A DNA stretch of 64,000 nucleotides from Schoenoplectus triqueter (taxonomy: Eukaryota > Streptophyta > Magnoliopsida > Poales > Cyperaceae), in the NCBI GenBank assembly GCA_964058805.1, contig CAXKVV010000244.1:16867-80866 (forward strand), in the 5' to 3' direction. Below the pieces are notes generated by a model. It was not told the origin of the DNA. It saw only the letters and a list, made by a program, of their open reading frames with translations, and did no database searches. This document shows, in pieces, positions 30,501-43,640 of this stretch. Within the stretch, counting starts at the first letter, position 1. The number at the start of each line of letters is the position of its first letter. The translations under genes and the position numbers were made by a program.

Positions 30501-33500
30501 CAAGTTGTTTGCCTTTTTTGGCCGCATAACTACACATAATTTGGTGTAAATTAATATAATCTACTCATAATTGTGCCTATTATAAGATTGTTCAACTAAC
30601 ACTTCAAAACGAATATTTTAGGGCTTTATTTTCCCCCAAAACATAAGTAAGATGTATTAGAAACACTGCTATTTAAAAAAGTTAAGTTTTTCAACATTTC
30701 TGGCCTCATTACTACATATAATTTCATGAAAAAAAAATATAAATACTCCTAATTATGTCCATTAAAATATTAGCCAATTAACACTTCGATGTGAACATTC
30801 TACGACACAAATTTTGCATGAGACATAAGTAGGATGCATTAAAAACAGCTGTTTAAACAAGTTATTTGTGTTTTTCAAAATTTTTGGCCGCATAAGTAAA
30901 CATAATTTCATGCAAATTGATATAATTACTCCTAATTATGCCTATTATAAGATTGTTCAGTTAGCACTGCGATATGAATATCCCACGACACTATTTTTTC
31001 ATAAAACATAAGTAAGATATATTAGAAACTGCTGTTCAAACAAGTTGTTTAAGATTTTTAACATTTTTTTGACTCATAACTATACATAATTTCGTGAAAA
31101 TTAATATAATTACTCCTAATTATACCTATTAGTTGATTATCCAATCAACACTTCGATATGAACATTGTCCGACATAGATTTTGCACAAAACATAAATAAA
31201 ATGCATTAAAAACGGTTGTTCAGACAAGTTGTTTGAGTTTTTAAAATTGGTTGGCTGCATAACCACATATAATTTCATGAAAAATATTATAATTACTCCT
31301 AATTATGCCTATTATATGATTATCCAGTTAAAACTTAGATATGAATATTCTATAACGCTAATTTCGCACAAATATAAGTAAGATGCATTCAAATCTTTTT
31401 TTAAACGAGTAGTTTTAGATTTTCAACATTTTTTGAATCAAAACTGCACATAATTTCGAGCGAATCAATATAATTGCGCCTAACTAAGTCCATTATAAGA
31501 TTGTCAAAATTAACACTTCGATATGAATATCAGAGGACACTAATTTTTCATAAGACATAAGTAAGATACATTAGAAATTGCTGTTTAAACAACTTGTTTA
31601 AGATTTTTAACATTTATTGCCTCATAACGACACAAAATTTCGTAAAAAATTAATATAATTACACCTAATTATTCCTATTAGAACATTATCCAATTAACAC
31701 TTCGATATGAACATTCTACAACACAAATTTCGTATAAAAAATAAGTAAGATGCATTAAAAATAGCTGCTTAAACAAGTTGCTTGAGTTTTTTAAAAAAAT
31801 TTACTGCATAACTACACATAACATCGCGCAAATTAATATAATTACTCCCCATTATGCCTATTATATATAATTATTCAATTGACACTCCAATATGAATATC
31901 CTGTAACAGTACTTTTTTTTCATAAAACATAAATAAGATACATATGAAACTGCTGTTTAAACAAGTTGTTTAAGGTTTTAAAAATTTATTGTCTCATAAC
32001 TACTTATAATTTCGTAAAAATTAATATAATTACTCTTAATTGTTCCTATTAGAAGATTATCCAATTAATACTTCGATATGAATATTCTACGACACTAAGT
32101 TTGCACAAAACATAAGTAAGATGCATTAAAAAACAGCAGTTTAAACTAGTTGATTGAGTTTTTCAAACTTTTTGCCGCATAACTGCATATAATTTCATGC
32201 AAATTAATATAATTACTCCTGATTATGCCTATTATAAGATTATCTAATTAAAAATTCGATATGAATATTCTATGACGCTAATTTGGCACAAAACAAAAGT
32301 AAGATGCATTTAAAACTGCTGTTTAAACGAATTGTTTGACTTTTTAAAAAAAAATGGCCCCATAAATACACATAGTTTCGTGAAAATTAATATAATTACT
32401 CCTAGTTATGCCCATTATGAGATAGTTCAATTAACACCTCGATATGATTATTCTACGACATTATTTTCTCCCAAAACATAAGTAAGATGCATTAGAAACG
32501 GCTATTTGAAAAAGTTATTTGAGTGTTTCAAATTTTTTGGCCCCATAACTACACATAATTTAGTGAAAGTTAAAATAATCACTCTTAATTATGCCTATTA
32601 AAAAATTATCTAATTAACACTTCAATATGAACATTCTACAACACTAATTTTGCAAAAAACATAAGTAAGAGGCTTTAAAAACAGCTTTTTAAACAAGTTG
32701 TTTGAGCTTTTCAAAATTTTTGGGCCGCATAATTACACATGATTTCTTATAAATTAATATTTTTACTCCTAATCATGCCTATTATATGATCTTCTAATTA
32801 AAATTTTAATATGAATATTCTACGACACTAATTTTGCACAAAACATAAGTAAGATGCATTAAAAACAGCTGTTTAAACAAGTTATTTGAGTTTTTCAAAA
32901 ACTTTGGCTGCATAGCTACACATAATTTCTTATAAATTAATATAATTGCTCCTAAATATGCCTATTATAAGATTCTTTCAATAAAACTTCGATATGAATA
33001 TCCTATAATACTAAATTTTCACAAACATAAGCAAGACGCATTAAAAACAGTTGTTTAAACAAGTTGTTTGATGTTTCCAAATTTTTTGGCCGCATAACTG
33101 CACATAATTTCGTATAAATTAATATAATTACTCTGAATTACGTCTGTTATAAGATTTTTCACTTAACACTTTGATATGAATATTCTACGTTACAAAATTT
33201 TCACAAAACGTAAGTAATATGCATTAGAAACTGCTATTTAAAAAACGTATTTGAATTTTCAATATTTTCAGCCTCATAACTACACATAATTTCATGAAAA
33301 TTAATGTAACTACTCCTAACTACTCCTATTATAATGTTGTCCAATTAAAACTTTGAGATGAATATTCTATAACGCTAATTTTGCACAAAACATAAGCGAG
33401 ATGCGTTAAAAACTGTTGTCCAAATAAGTTGTTCGGCTTTATGAATTTTTTTTGGCCGTGCAACTACACAAAATTGGTGCAAATTAAAATAATTACTCCT

Positions 33501-36500
33501 TGTTACGCCTATTATAAGATTGTACCATTAATACTTCGATACGAATATTCCATGACGCTAATTTTGGGCAAAACATAAGTAAGATGCATTCAAACTGCTG
33601 TTTAAACAAGTTGTTTGAGGCTTTCAAAATTTTCGGCCCCATAACTACGTATAATTTCGTGAAAATTAATACAATTACTCCTAATTACGCCAATTATAAA
33701 ATTATCCAACTAAAACTTCGATATGAATATTCTATAACTCTAATATTGCACAAAACATAAGTGAGATGCGTTAAAAGCTGCTGTTTAAACAAGTTGTTTG
33801 CCTTTTTTGGCCGCATAACTACACATAATTTGGTGTAAATTAATATAATCTACTCATAATTGTGCCTATTATAAGATTGTTCAACTAACACTTCAAAACG
33901 AATATTTTAGGGCTTTATTTTCCCCCAAAACATAAGTAAGATGTATTAGAAACACTGCTATTTAAAAAAGTTAAGTTTTTCAACATTTCTGGCCTCATTA
34001 CTACATATAATTTCATGAAAAAAAAATATAAATACTCCTAATTATGTCCATTAAAATATTAGCCAATTAACACTTCGATGTGAACATTCTACGACACAAA
34101 TTTTGCATGAGACATAAGTAGGATGCATTAAAAACAGCTGTTTAAACAAGTTATTTGTGTTTTTCAAAATTTTTGGCCGCATAAGTAAACATAATTTCAT
34201 GCAAATTGATATAATTACTCCTAATTATGCCTATTATAAGATTGTTCAGTTAGCACTGCGATATGAATATCCCACGACACTATTTTTTCATAAAACATAA
34301 GTAAGATATATTAGAAACTGCTGTTCAAACAAGTTGTTTAAGATTTTTAACATTTTTTTGACTCATAACTATACATAATTTCGTGAAAATTAATATAATT
34401 ACTCCTAATTATACCTATTAGTTGATTATCCAATCAACACTTCGATATGAACATTGTCCGACATAGATTTTGCACAAAACATAAATAAAATGCATTAAAA
34501 ACGGTTGTTCAGACAAGTTGTTTGAGTTTTTAAAATTGGTTGGCTGCATAACCACATATAATTTCATGAAAAATATTATAATTACTCCTAATTATGCCTA
34601 TTATATGATTATCCAGTTAAAACTTAGATATGAATATTCTATAACGCTAATTTCGCACAAATATAAGTAAGATGCATTCAAATCTTTTTTTAAACGAGTA
34701 GTTTTAGATTTTCAACATTTTTTGAATCAAAACTGCACATAATTTCGAGCGAATCAATATAATTGCGCCTAACTAAGTCCATTATAAGATTGTCAAAATT
34801 AACACTTCGATATGAATATCAGAGGACACTAATTTTTCATAAGACATAAGTAAGATACATTAGAAATTGCTGTTTAAACAACTTGTTTAAGATTTTTAAC
34901 ATTTATTGCCTCATAACGACACAAAATTTCGTAAAAAATTAATATAATTACACCTAATTATTCCTATTAGAACATTATCCAATTAACACTTCGATATGAA
35001 CATTCTACAACACAAATTTCGCATAAAAAATAAGTAAGATGCATTAAAAATAGCTGCTTAAACAAGTTGCTTGAGTTTTTTAAAAAAATTTACTGCATAA
35101 CTACACATAACATCGCGCAAATTAATATAATTACTCCCCATTATGCCTATTATATATAATTATTCAATTGACACTCCAATATGAATATCCTGTAACAGTA
35201 CTTTTTTTTCATAAAACATAAATAAGATACATATGAAACTGCTGTTTAAACAAGTTGTTTAAGGTTTTAAAAATTTATTGTCTCATAACTACTTATAATT
35301 TCGTAAAAATTAATATAATTACTCTTAATTGTTCCTATTAGAAGATTATCCAATTAATACTTCGATATGAATATTCTACGACACTAAGTTTGCACAAAAC
35401 ATAAGTAAGATGCATTAAAAAACAGCAGTTTAAACTAGTTTATTGAGTTTTTCAAACTTTTTGCCGCATAACTGCATATAATTTCATGCAAATTAATATA
35501 ATTACTCCTGATTATGCCTATTATAAGATTATCTAATTAAAAATTCGATATGAATATTCTATGACGCTAATTTGGCACAATACAAAAGTAAGATGCATTT
35601 AAAACTGCTGTTTAAACGAATTGTTTGACTTTTTAAAAAAAAATGGCCCCATAAATACACATAGTTTCGTGAAAATTAATATAATTACTCCTAGTTATGC
35701 CCATTATGAGATAGTTCAATTAACACCTCGATATGATTATTCTACGACATTATTTTCTCCCAAAACATAAGTAAGATGCATTAGAAACGGCTATTTGAAA
35801 AAGTTATTTGAGTGTTTCAAATTTTTTGGCCCCATAACTACACATAATTTAGTGAAAGTTAAAATAATCACTCTTAATTATGCCTATTAAAAAATTATCT
35901 AATTAACACTTCAATATGAACATTCTACAACACTAATTTTGCAAAAAACATAAGTAAGAGGCTTTAAAAACAGCTTTTTAAACAAGTTGTTTGAGCTTTT
36001 CAAAATTTTTGGGCCGCATAATTACACATGATTTCTTATAAATTAATATTTTTACTCCTAATCATGCCTATTATATGATCTTCTAATTAAAATTTTAATA
36101 TGAATATTCTACGACACTAATTTTGCACAAAACATAAGTAAGATGCATTAAAAACAGCTGTTTAAACAAGTTATTTGAGTTTTTCAAAAACTTTGGGTGC
36201 ATAGCTACGCATAATTTCTTATAAATTAATATAATTGCTCCTAAATATGCCTATTATAAGATTCTTTCAATAAAACTTCGATATGAATATCCTATAATAC
36301 TAAATTTTCACAAACATAAGCAAGACGCATTAAAAACAGTTGTTTAAACAAGTTGTTTGATGTTTCCAAATTTTTTGGCCGCATAACTGCACATAATTTC
36401 GTATAAATTAATATAATTACTCTGAATTACGTCTGTTATAAGATTTTTCACTTAACACTTTGATATGAATATTCTACGTTACAAAATTTTCACAAAACGT

Positions 36501-39479
36501 AAGTAATATGCATTAGAAACTGCTATTTAAAAAACGTATTTGAATTTTCAATATTTTCAGCCTCATAACTACACATAATTTCATGAAAATTAATGTAACT
36601 ACTCCTAACTACTCCTATTATAATGTTTTCCAATTAAAACTTTGAGATGAATATTCTATAACGCTAATTTTGCACAAAACATAAGCGAGATGCGTTAAAA
36701 ACTGTTGTCCAAATAAGTTGTTCGGCTTTATGAATTTTTTTTGGCCGTGCAACTACACAAAATTGGTGCAAATTAAAATAATTACTCCTTGTTACGCCTA
36801 TTATAAGATTGTACCATTAATACTTCGATATGAATATTCCATGACGCTAATTTTGGGCAAAACATAAGTAAGATGCATTCAAACTGCTGTTTAAACAAGT
36901 TGTTTGAGGCTTTCAAAATTTTCGGCCCCATAACTACGTATAATTTCATGAAAATTAATACAATTACTCCTAATTACGCCAATTATAAAATTATCCAACT
37001 AAAACTTCGATATGAATATTCTATAACTCTAATATTGCACAAAACATAAGTGAGATGCGTTAAAAGCTGCTGTTTAAACAAGTTGTTTGCCTTTTTTGGC
37101 CGTATAACTACACATAATTTGGTGTAAATTAATATAATCTACTCATAATTGTGCCTATTATAAGATTGTTCAACTAACACTTCAAAACGAATATTTTAGG
37201 GCTTTATTTTCCCCCAAAACATAAGTAAGATGTATTAGAAACACTGCTATTTAAAAAAGTTAAGTTTTTCAACATTTCTGGCCTCATTACTACATATAAT
37301 TTCATGAAAAAAAAATATAAATACTCCTAATTATGTCCATTAAAATATTAGCCAATTAACACTTCGATGTGAACATTCTACGACACAAATTTTGCATGAG
37401 ACATAAGTAGGATGCATTAAAAACAGCTGTTTAAACAAGTTATTTGTGTTTTTCAAAATTTTTGGCCGCATAAGTAAACATAATTTCATGCAAATTGATA
37501 TAATTACTCCTAATTATGCCTATTATAAGATTGTTCAGTTAGCACTGCGATATGAATATCTCACGACACTATTTTTTCATAAAACATAAGTAAGATATAT
37601 TAGAAACTGCTGTTCAAACAAGTTGTTTAAGATTTTTAACATTTTTTTGACTCATAACTATACATAATTTCATGAAAATTAATATAATTACTCCTAATTA
37701 TACCTATTAGTTGATTATCCAATCAACACTTCGATATGAACATTGTCCGACATAGATTTTGCACAAAACATAAATAAACTGCATTAAAAACGGTTGTTCA
37801 GACAAGTTGTTTGAGTTTTTAAAATTGGTTGGCTGCATAACCACATATAATTTCATGAAAAATATTATAATTACTCCTAATTATGCCTATTATATGATTA
37901 TCCAGTTAAAACTTAGATATGAATATTCTATAACGCTAATTTCGCACAAATATAAGTAAGATGCATTCAAATCTTTTTTTAAACGAGTAGTTTTAGATTT
38001 TCAACATTTTTTGAATCAAAACTGCACATAATTTCGAGCGAATCAATATAATTGCGCCTAACTAAGTCCATTATAAGATTGTCAAAATTAACACTTCGAT
38101 ATGAATATCAGAGGACACTAATTTTTCATAAGACATAAGTAAGATACATTAGAAATTGCTGTTTAAACAACTTGTTTAAGATTTTTAACATTTATTGCCT
38201 CATAACGACACAAAATTTCGTGAAAAATTAATATAATTACACCTAATTATTCCTATTAGAACATTATCCAATTAACACTTCGATATGAACATTCTACAAC
38301 ACAAATTTCGCATAAAAAATAAGTAAGATGCATTAAAAATAGCTGCTTAAACAAGTTGCTTGAGTTTTTTAAAAAAATTTACTGCATAACTACACATAAC
38401 ATCGCGCAAATTAATATAATTACTCCCCATTATGCCTATTATATATAATTATTCAATTGACACTCTAATATGAATATCCTGTAACAGTACTTTTTTTTCA
38501 TAAAACATAAATAAGATACATATGAAACTGCTGTTTAAACAAGTTGTTTAAGATTTTAAAAATTTATTGTCTCATAACTACTTATAATTTCGTAAAAATT
38601 AATATAATTACTCTTAATTGTTCCTATTTGAAGATTATCCAATTAATACTTCGATATGAATATTCTACGACACTAAGTTTGCACAAAACATAAGTAAGAT
38701 GCATTAAAAAACAGCAGTTTAAACTAGTTGATTGAGTTTTTCAAACTTTTTGCCGCATAACTGCATATAATTTCATGCAAATTAATATAATTACTCCTGA
38801 TTATGCCTATTATAAGATTATCTAATTAAAAATTCGATATGAATATTCTATGACGCTAATTTGGCACAAAACAAAAGTAAGATGCATTTAAAACTGCTGT
38901 TTAAACGAATTATTTGACTTTTTAAAAAAAAATGGCCCCATAAATACACATAGTTTCGTGAAAATTAATATAATTACTCCTAGTTATGCCCATTATGAGA
39001 TAGTTCAATTAACACCTCGATATGATTATTCTACGACATTATTTTCTCCCAAAACATAAGTAAGATGCATTAGAAACGGCTATTTGAAAAAGTTATTTGA
39101 GTGTTTCAAATTTTTTGGCCCCATAACTACACATAATTTAGTGAAAGTTAAAATAATCACTCCTAATTATGCCTATTAAAAAATTATCTAATTAACACTT
39201 CAATATGAACATTCTACAACACTAATTTTGCAAAAAACATAAGTAAGAGGCTTTAAAAACAGCTTTTTAAACAAGTTGTTTGAGCTTTTCAAAATTTTTG
39301 GGCCGCATAATTACACATGATTTCTTATAAATTAATATTTTTACTCCTAATCATGCCTATTATATGATCTTCTAATTAAAATTTTAATATGAATATTCTA
39401 CGACACTAATTTTGCACAAAACATAAGTAAGATGCATTAAAAACAGCTGTTTAAACAAGTTATTTGAGTTTTTCAAAAA

Positions 39480-41578
39480 CTTTGGGTGCATAGCTACACA
39501 TAATTTCTTATAAATTAATATAATTGCTCCTAAATATGCCTATTATAAGATTCTTTCAATAAAACTTCGATATGAATATCCTATAATACTAAATTTTCAC
39601 AAACATAAGCAAGACGCATTAAAAACAGTTGTTTAAACAAGTTGTTTGATGTTTCCAAATTTTTTGGCCGCATAACTGCACATAATTTCGTATAAATTAA
39701 TATAATTACTCTGAATTACGTCTGTTATAAGATTTTTCACTTAACACTTTGATATGAATATTCTACGTTACAAAATTTTCATAAAACGTAAGTAATATGC
39801 ATTAGAAACTGCTATTTAAAAAACGTATTTGAATTTTCAATATTTTCAGCCTCATAACTACACATAATTTCATGAAAATTAATGTAACTACTCCTAACTA
39901 CTCCTATTATAATGTTGTCCAATTAAAACTTTGAGATGAATATTCTATAACGCTAATTTTGCACAAAACATAAGCGAGATGCGTTAAAAACTGTTGTCCA
40001 AATAAGTTGTTCGGCTTTATGAATTTTTTTTGGCCGTGCAACTACACAAAATTGGTGCAAATTAAAATAATTACTCCTTGTTACGCCTATTATAAGATTG
40101 TACGATTAATACTTCGATACGAATATTCCATGACGCTAATTTTGGGCAAAACATAAGTAAGATGCATTCAAACTGCTGTTTAAACAAGTTGTTTGAGGCT
40201 TTCAAAATTTTCGGCCCCATAACTACGTATAATTTCGTGAAAATTAATACAATTACTCCTAATTACGCCAATTATAAAATTATCCAACTAAAACTTCGAT
40301 ATGAATATTCTATAACTCTAATATTGCACAAAACATAAGTGAGATGCGTTAAAAGCTGCTGTTTAAACAAGTTGTTTGCCTTTTTTGGCCGCATAACTAC
40401 ACATAATTTGGTGTAAATTAATATAATCTACTCATAATTGTGCCTATTATAAGATTGTTCAACTAACACTTCAAAACGAATATTTTAGGGCTTTATTTTC
40501 CCCCAAAACATAAGTAAGATGTATTAGAAACACTGCTATTTAAAAAAGTTAAGTTTTTCAACATTTCTGGCCTCATTACTACATATAATTTCATGAAAAA
40601 AAAAATATAAATACTCATAATTATGTCCATTAAAATATTAGCCAATTAACACTTCGATGTGAACATTCTACGACACAAATTTTGCATGAGACATAAGTAG
40701 GATGCATTAAAAACAGCTGTTTAAACAAGTTATTTGTGTTTTTCAAAATTTTTGGCCGCATAAGTAAACATAATTTCATGCAAATTGATATAATTACTCC
40801 TATTTATGCCTATTATAAGATTGTTCAGTTAGCACTGCGATATGAATATCCCACGACACTATTTTTTCATAAAACATAAGTAAGATATATTAGAAACTGC
40901 TGTTCAAACAAGTTGTTTAAGATTTTTAACATTTTTTTGACTCATAACTATACATAATTTCGTGAAAATTAATATAATTACTCCTAATTATACCTAATAG
41001 TTGATTATCCAATCCACACTTCGATATGAACATTGTCCGACATAGATTTTGCACAAAACATAAATAAAATGCATTAAAAACGGTTGTTCAGACAAGTTGT
41101 TTGAGTTTTTAAAATTGGTTGGCTGCATAACCACATATAATTTCATGAAAAATATTATAATTACTCCTAATTATGCCTATTATATGATTATCCAGTTAAA
41201 ACTTAGATATGAATATTCTATAACGCTAATTTCGCACAAATATAAGTAAGATGCATTCAAATCTTTTTTTAAACGAGTAGTTTTAGATTTTCAACATTTT
41301 TTGAATCAAAACTACACATAATTTCGAGCGAATCAATATAATTGCGCCTAACTAAGTCTATTGTAGGATTGTCAAATTAACACTTCGATATAAATATCAG
41401 AGGACACTAATTTTTCATAAGACATACGTAAGATACATTAGAAATTTTAATCATGCCTATTATATGATCTTCTAATTAAAATTTTAATATGAATATTCTA
41501 CGACACTAATTTTGCACAAAACATAAGTAAGATGCATTAAAACATCAGTTTAAACAAGTTATTTGAGTTTTTCAAAAA
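39480..41578. repeat. Truncated satellite A HOR copy (copy 13) with ~1190-bp internal deletion
   Basis: The landmark-to-landmark distance is 2099 bp instead of 3289. Sequence runs normally into the eleventh-twelfth monomer (AGATACATTAGAAATT, ending near 41446) and then jumps to the middle of the last monomer (AATCATGCCTATTATATG). Compared with copy 12 the missing part corresponds to about 38157-39346. The loss is about 6.5 monomers, so the junction is out of monomer register. This copy also holds more private substitutions than interior copies, for example around 40610, 40802, 40997 and 41360-41430. Confidence 0.92.
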
Positions 41579-42155
41579 CTTTGGCTGTATAGCTACACAT
41601 AATTTCTTATAAATTAATATAATTACTCCTAAATATGCCTATTGTAAGATTCTTTCAATAAAACTTCGATATGAATATCCTATAATACTAAATTTTCACA
41701 AACATAAACAAGATGCATTAAAAACAGTTGTTTAAACAAGTTGTTTGATGTTTCCAAATTTTTTGGCCGCATAACTGCACATAATTTCGTATAAATTAAT
41801 ATAATTACTCTGAATTACGTCTGTTATAAGATTTTTCACTTAACACTTTGATATGAATATTCTACGTTACCAAATTTTCACAAAACATAAGTAATATGCA
41901 TTAGAAACTGCTATTTAAAAAACGTATTTGAATTATCAATATTTTCACCCTCATAACTACACATAATTTCATAAAAATTAATATAACTACTCCTAATTAC
42001 TCTTATTATATAGTTGTCCAATTAAAACTTTAATATGAATATTTTATAATACAAATTTTGCACAAAACATAAGTGAGATGCGCTAAAAACTGTTGTCTAA
42101 ATAAGTTATTTGGCTTTATGAAAATTTTTGGCCAAGCAACTACACAAAATTGGTG
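41579..42155. repeat. Terminal, degenerate partial satellite A copy
   Basis: This is the last three monomers or so of satellite A before the array stops. It aligns with the start of a normal HOR copy but with many more substitutions than any internal copy (for example GCCAAGCAAC for GCCGTGCAAC, and ATTTTATAATAC for ATTCTATAACGC). It ends inside a monomer, at ACAAAATTGGTG, where satellite B begins without any spacer. Decay at the edge is what is expected if exchange between copies no longer reaches the boundary. Confidence 0.9.
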
Positions 42156-43326
42156 ACGCGACGCCGTCAGTACCGTCGAAAATGAGTATAGAAGCGCATA
42201 ACATGAAAACGGAACCTAACGCCCTCGGTACCACCGAAAACGAGTGCAGGAGCACAAAACATAAAAACTAGAAACGACGCCTTCGATACAGTCGAAAATG
42301 AGTACGGGAGCGCAAAACATGAAAAAAGTACCTAACGCCCACGGTACCGCCGAAATGAGTTCAGGAGCGAAAAACATGAAAGATCAACCTGACGTCCTCG
42401 ATTCCGCCGAAAATGAGTCCGGGAGCGCAAAACATGAAAATGGGACTCTGACGCCCTCGGTACCGTTGAAAATAAGTCAGAGAGCGGAAAATATGAAAAT
42501 TGGACACGACGCCCTAGGTACCACCGAAAACGAGCTCATCAGCGTAAAACATGAAAAAGTGACCCGGCGCCCACTATACCGTCGAAAATGTGTTCGGGAG
42601 CGCGAAACATGAAAACTAGACCAGACGCCCGCGGATCCGTCGAAAACGAGTTCGGGAGCACGAAACATGAAAACGGGACCCGACGCCCTCGGTACCGCCG
42701 AAAACGAGTACGAGAGCGCAAAACATGAAAAAAGGACCCGACGCCCACAATACCGCAGAAAATGAGTTCGGAAGCGCAAAGCGTGAGGACTGCACGCCCT
42801 CGGAACTGCCGAAAATTAGTCCGGGAGAGCAAAACATAAAAACGGAACTCGACGTCCTAGGTAGCATCAAAAATGAGTCCGGGAGAGCAAACCTTGAAAA
42901 TGGGACCTGACGCCTCCTTTATCGTCGAAAATGAGTCTGGGAGCGCAAAACATGAAAACTGAATCTGACACCCTCGGTACCGCCGAAAACGAGTTCGGGA
43001 GGGTAAAACATTAAAAATGGACCCGACGCCCTCAGAACCGCCGAAAATAAGTCCGGGAGCGTAAAACATGAAAACGGGACCAGACGCCATAGGTACCGTC
43101 GAAAATGAGTCAGGGAGCGCAAAACATGAAAACTGGACTCGCCGTCCCCTCTACCGCCGAAAATGAGTCCGGGAACCTAAAAATGAAAACTAGTCCCGAC
43201 GCCTCGGTACCGCTGAAAATAAGTCCGGGAGCGCAAAACTTGAAAGCTAGATGCGACGCCGTCGGTACCGCCGGAAATGAGTATGAGAGCGCAAAAGATG
43301 AAAATGGGGCCTGACGCCCTCGGTAC
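42156..43326. repeat. Satellite B block 1 (58-bp GC-rich tandem repeat)
   Basis: About 20 units of a 58-bp repeat. The unit begins GACGCCCTCGGTACCGCCG, continues with AAAATGAGTCCGGGAGCGC, and ends AAAACATGAAAACGGGACCC. Units are 80-90% alike by eye. Much of the variation is C/T or G/A at CG dinucleotides (GACGCC/GATGCC, GCGCAAA/GCACAAA, AACGAG/AATGAG). Open reading frames of 60-108 codons predicted here on both strands are by-products of the repeat and are not annotated as genes. The block starts directly at the end of satellite A and stops inside a unit at 43326, where the hAT-associated patchwork begins. Confidence 0.95.
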
Positions 43327-43496
43327 TTGTGATTTGCCGACGGGTACCGGGGGTACGTGCCGGGTACAGCCGCAGCGGGCGGCGGGTAGGGCGAGCACGG
43401 GTACGGCGGGTACGAGTATGGGGTACTCAGGCACACGGGGCGGGTCCAAGGGTAGGGCGGGTCGGGTCGGTAACGGGATCCGTGAAAATGGTTTCT
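43327..43496 (+). other. G-run-rich block, probable hAT-terminal sequence, with G-quadruplex potential
   Basis: GC-rich sequence made of variants of CGGGTACGGG. From 43437 to 43466 the plus strand has six runs of three or four G within 30 bases, which fits the usual G-quadruplex pattern. GGGTACGGGT-type sequence is common at or near the ends of plant hAT elements, and the hAT transposase remnant downstream reads toward this block, so it may be the 3' end of that element. No clean terminal inverted repeat or 8-bp target duplication could be identified, so the assignment is an inference. The short ORFs across it overlap satellite B and have no recognisable domain. Confidence 0.5.
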
Positions 43497-43640
43497 GAAC
43501 CGTTATAACGATTTACTTAACCATTATAACGATTTATGAAACGTTATAACATTTCAGCGAACCGTTATAACGGTTCAGAAACTGCTATAATGGTTCAGAA
43601 ATCGCTATATCGGTTCAGAAACTGTTTTGCTCGGGTAGAC
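43497..43640. repeat. Tandem ~20-bp palindromic repeats (AACCGTTATAACG type)
   Basis: Six consecutive 19-21-bp units, each containing a version of the palindrome CGTTATAACG. Exact copies lie at 43501-43510 and 43563-43572, and others are degenerate (CCATTATAACG, TGCTATAATGG, CGCTATATCGG). The same palindrome is repeated inside both solo LTRs (about 49698-49948 and 54011-54223) and in the repeat block at 47470-47885. The repeats here are followed by GGGTAGACGGGTACGGG, so they sit inside the presumed hAT-end sequence. Confidence 0.8.

Larger units (their letters stand above)
1..42155. repeat. Satellite A: ~183-bp monomers in an 18-mer, 3.29-kb higher-order repeat array
   Basis: The whole stretch is head-to-tail AT-rich satellite with no gene. 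A fixed landmark (CTTTGG after TTTTTCAAAAA) recurs at 13, 3301, 6590, 9879, 13168, 16457, 19746, 23035, 26324, 29613, 32902, 36191 and 39480: a 3288-bp step, then 3289 bp eleven times. Within one period a second landmark (CATAAG or close variants) occurs 18 times, in the first copy at 137, 320, 502, 685, 867, 1042, 1224, 1407, 1591, 1773, 1956, 2140, 2328, 2511, 2694, 2876, 3059 and 3243. The monomers are therefore 175-188 bp. Monomers differ clearly from one another, whereas whole 3.29-kb copies are almost identical by eye. The one-base length difference in copy 1 is an A-run near 2740 (8 A against 9 A). Monomer length matches the nucleosome-sized range typical of plant centromeric or knob satellites, but location is not shown by the sequence. 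The array continues beyond position 1. Confidence 0.97.

Noticed and set aside
1..42155. CRISPR-like array
   Set aside because: Units of ~183 bp form continuous tandem repeats with no short repeat/unique spacer pattern, and the setting is a plant genome.
1..42155. Telomeric repeats or a CENP-B box in satellite A
   Set aside because: No runs of TTTAGGG or its complement were seen, and no match to the CENP-B box core was noticed by eye. Centromere identity therefore remains open.
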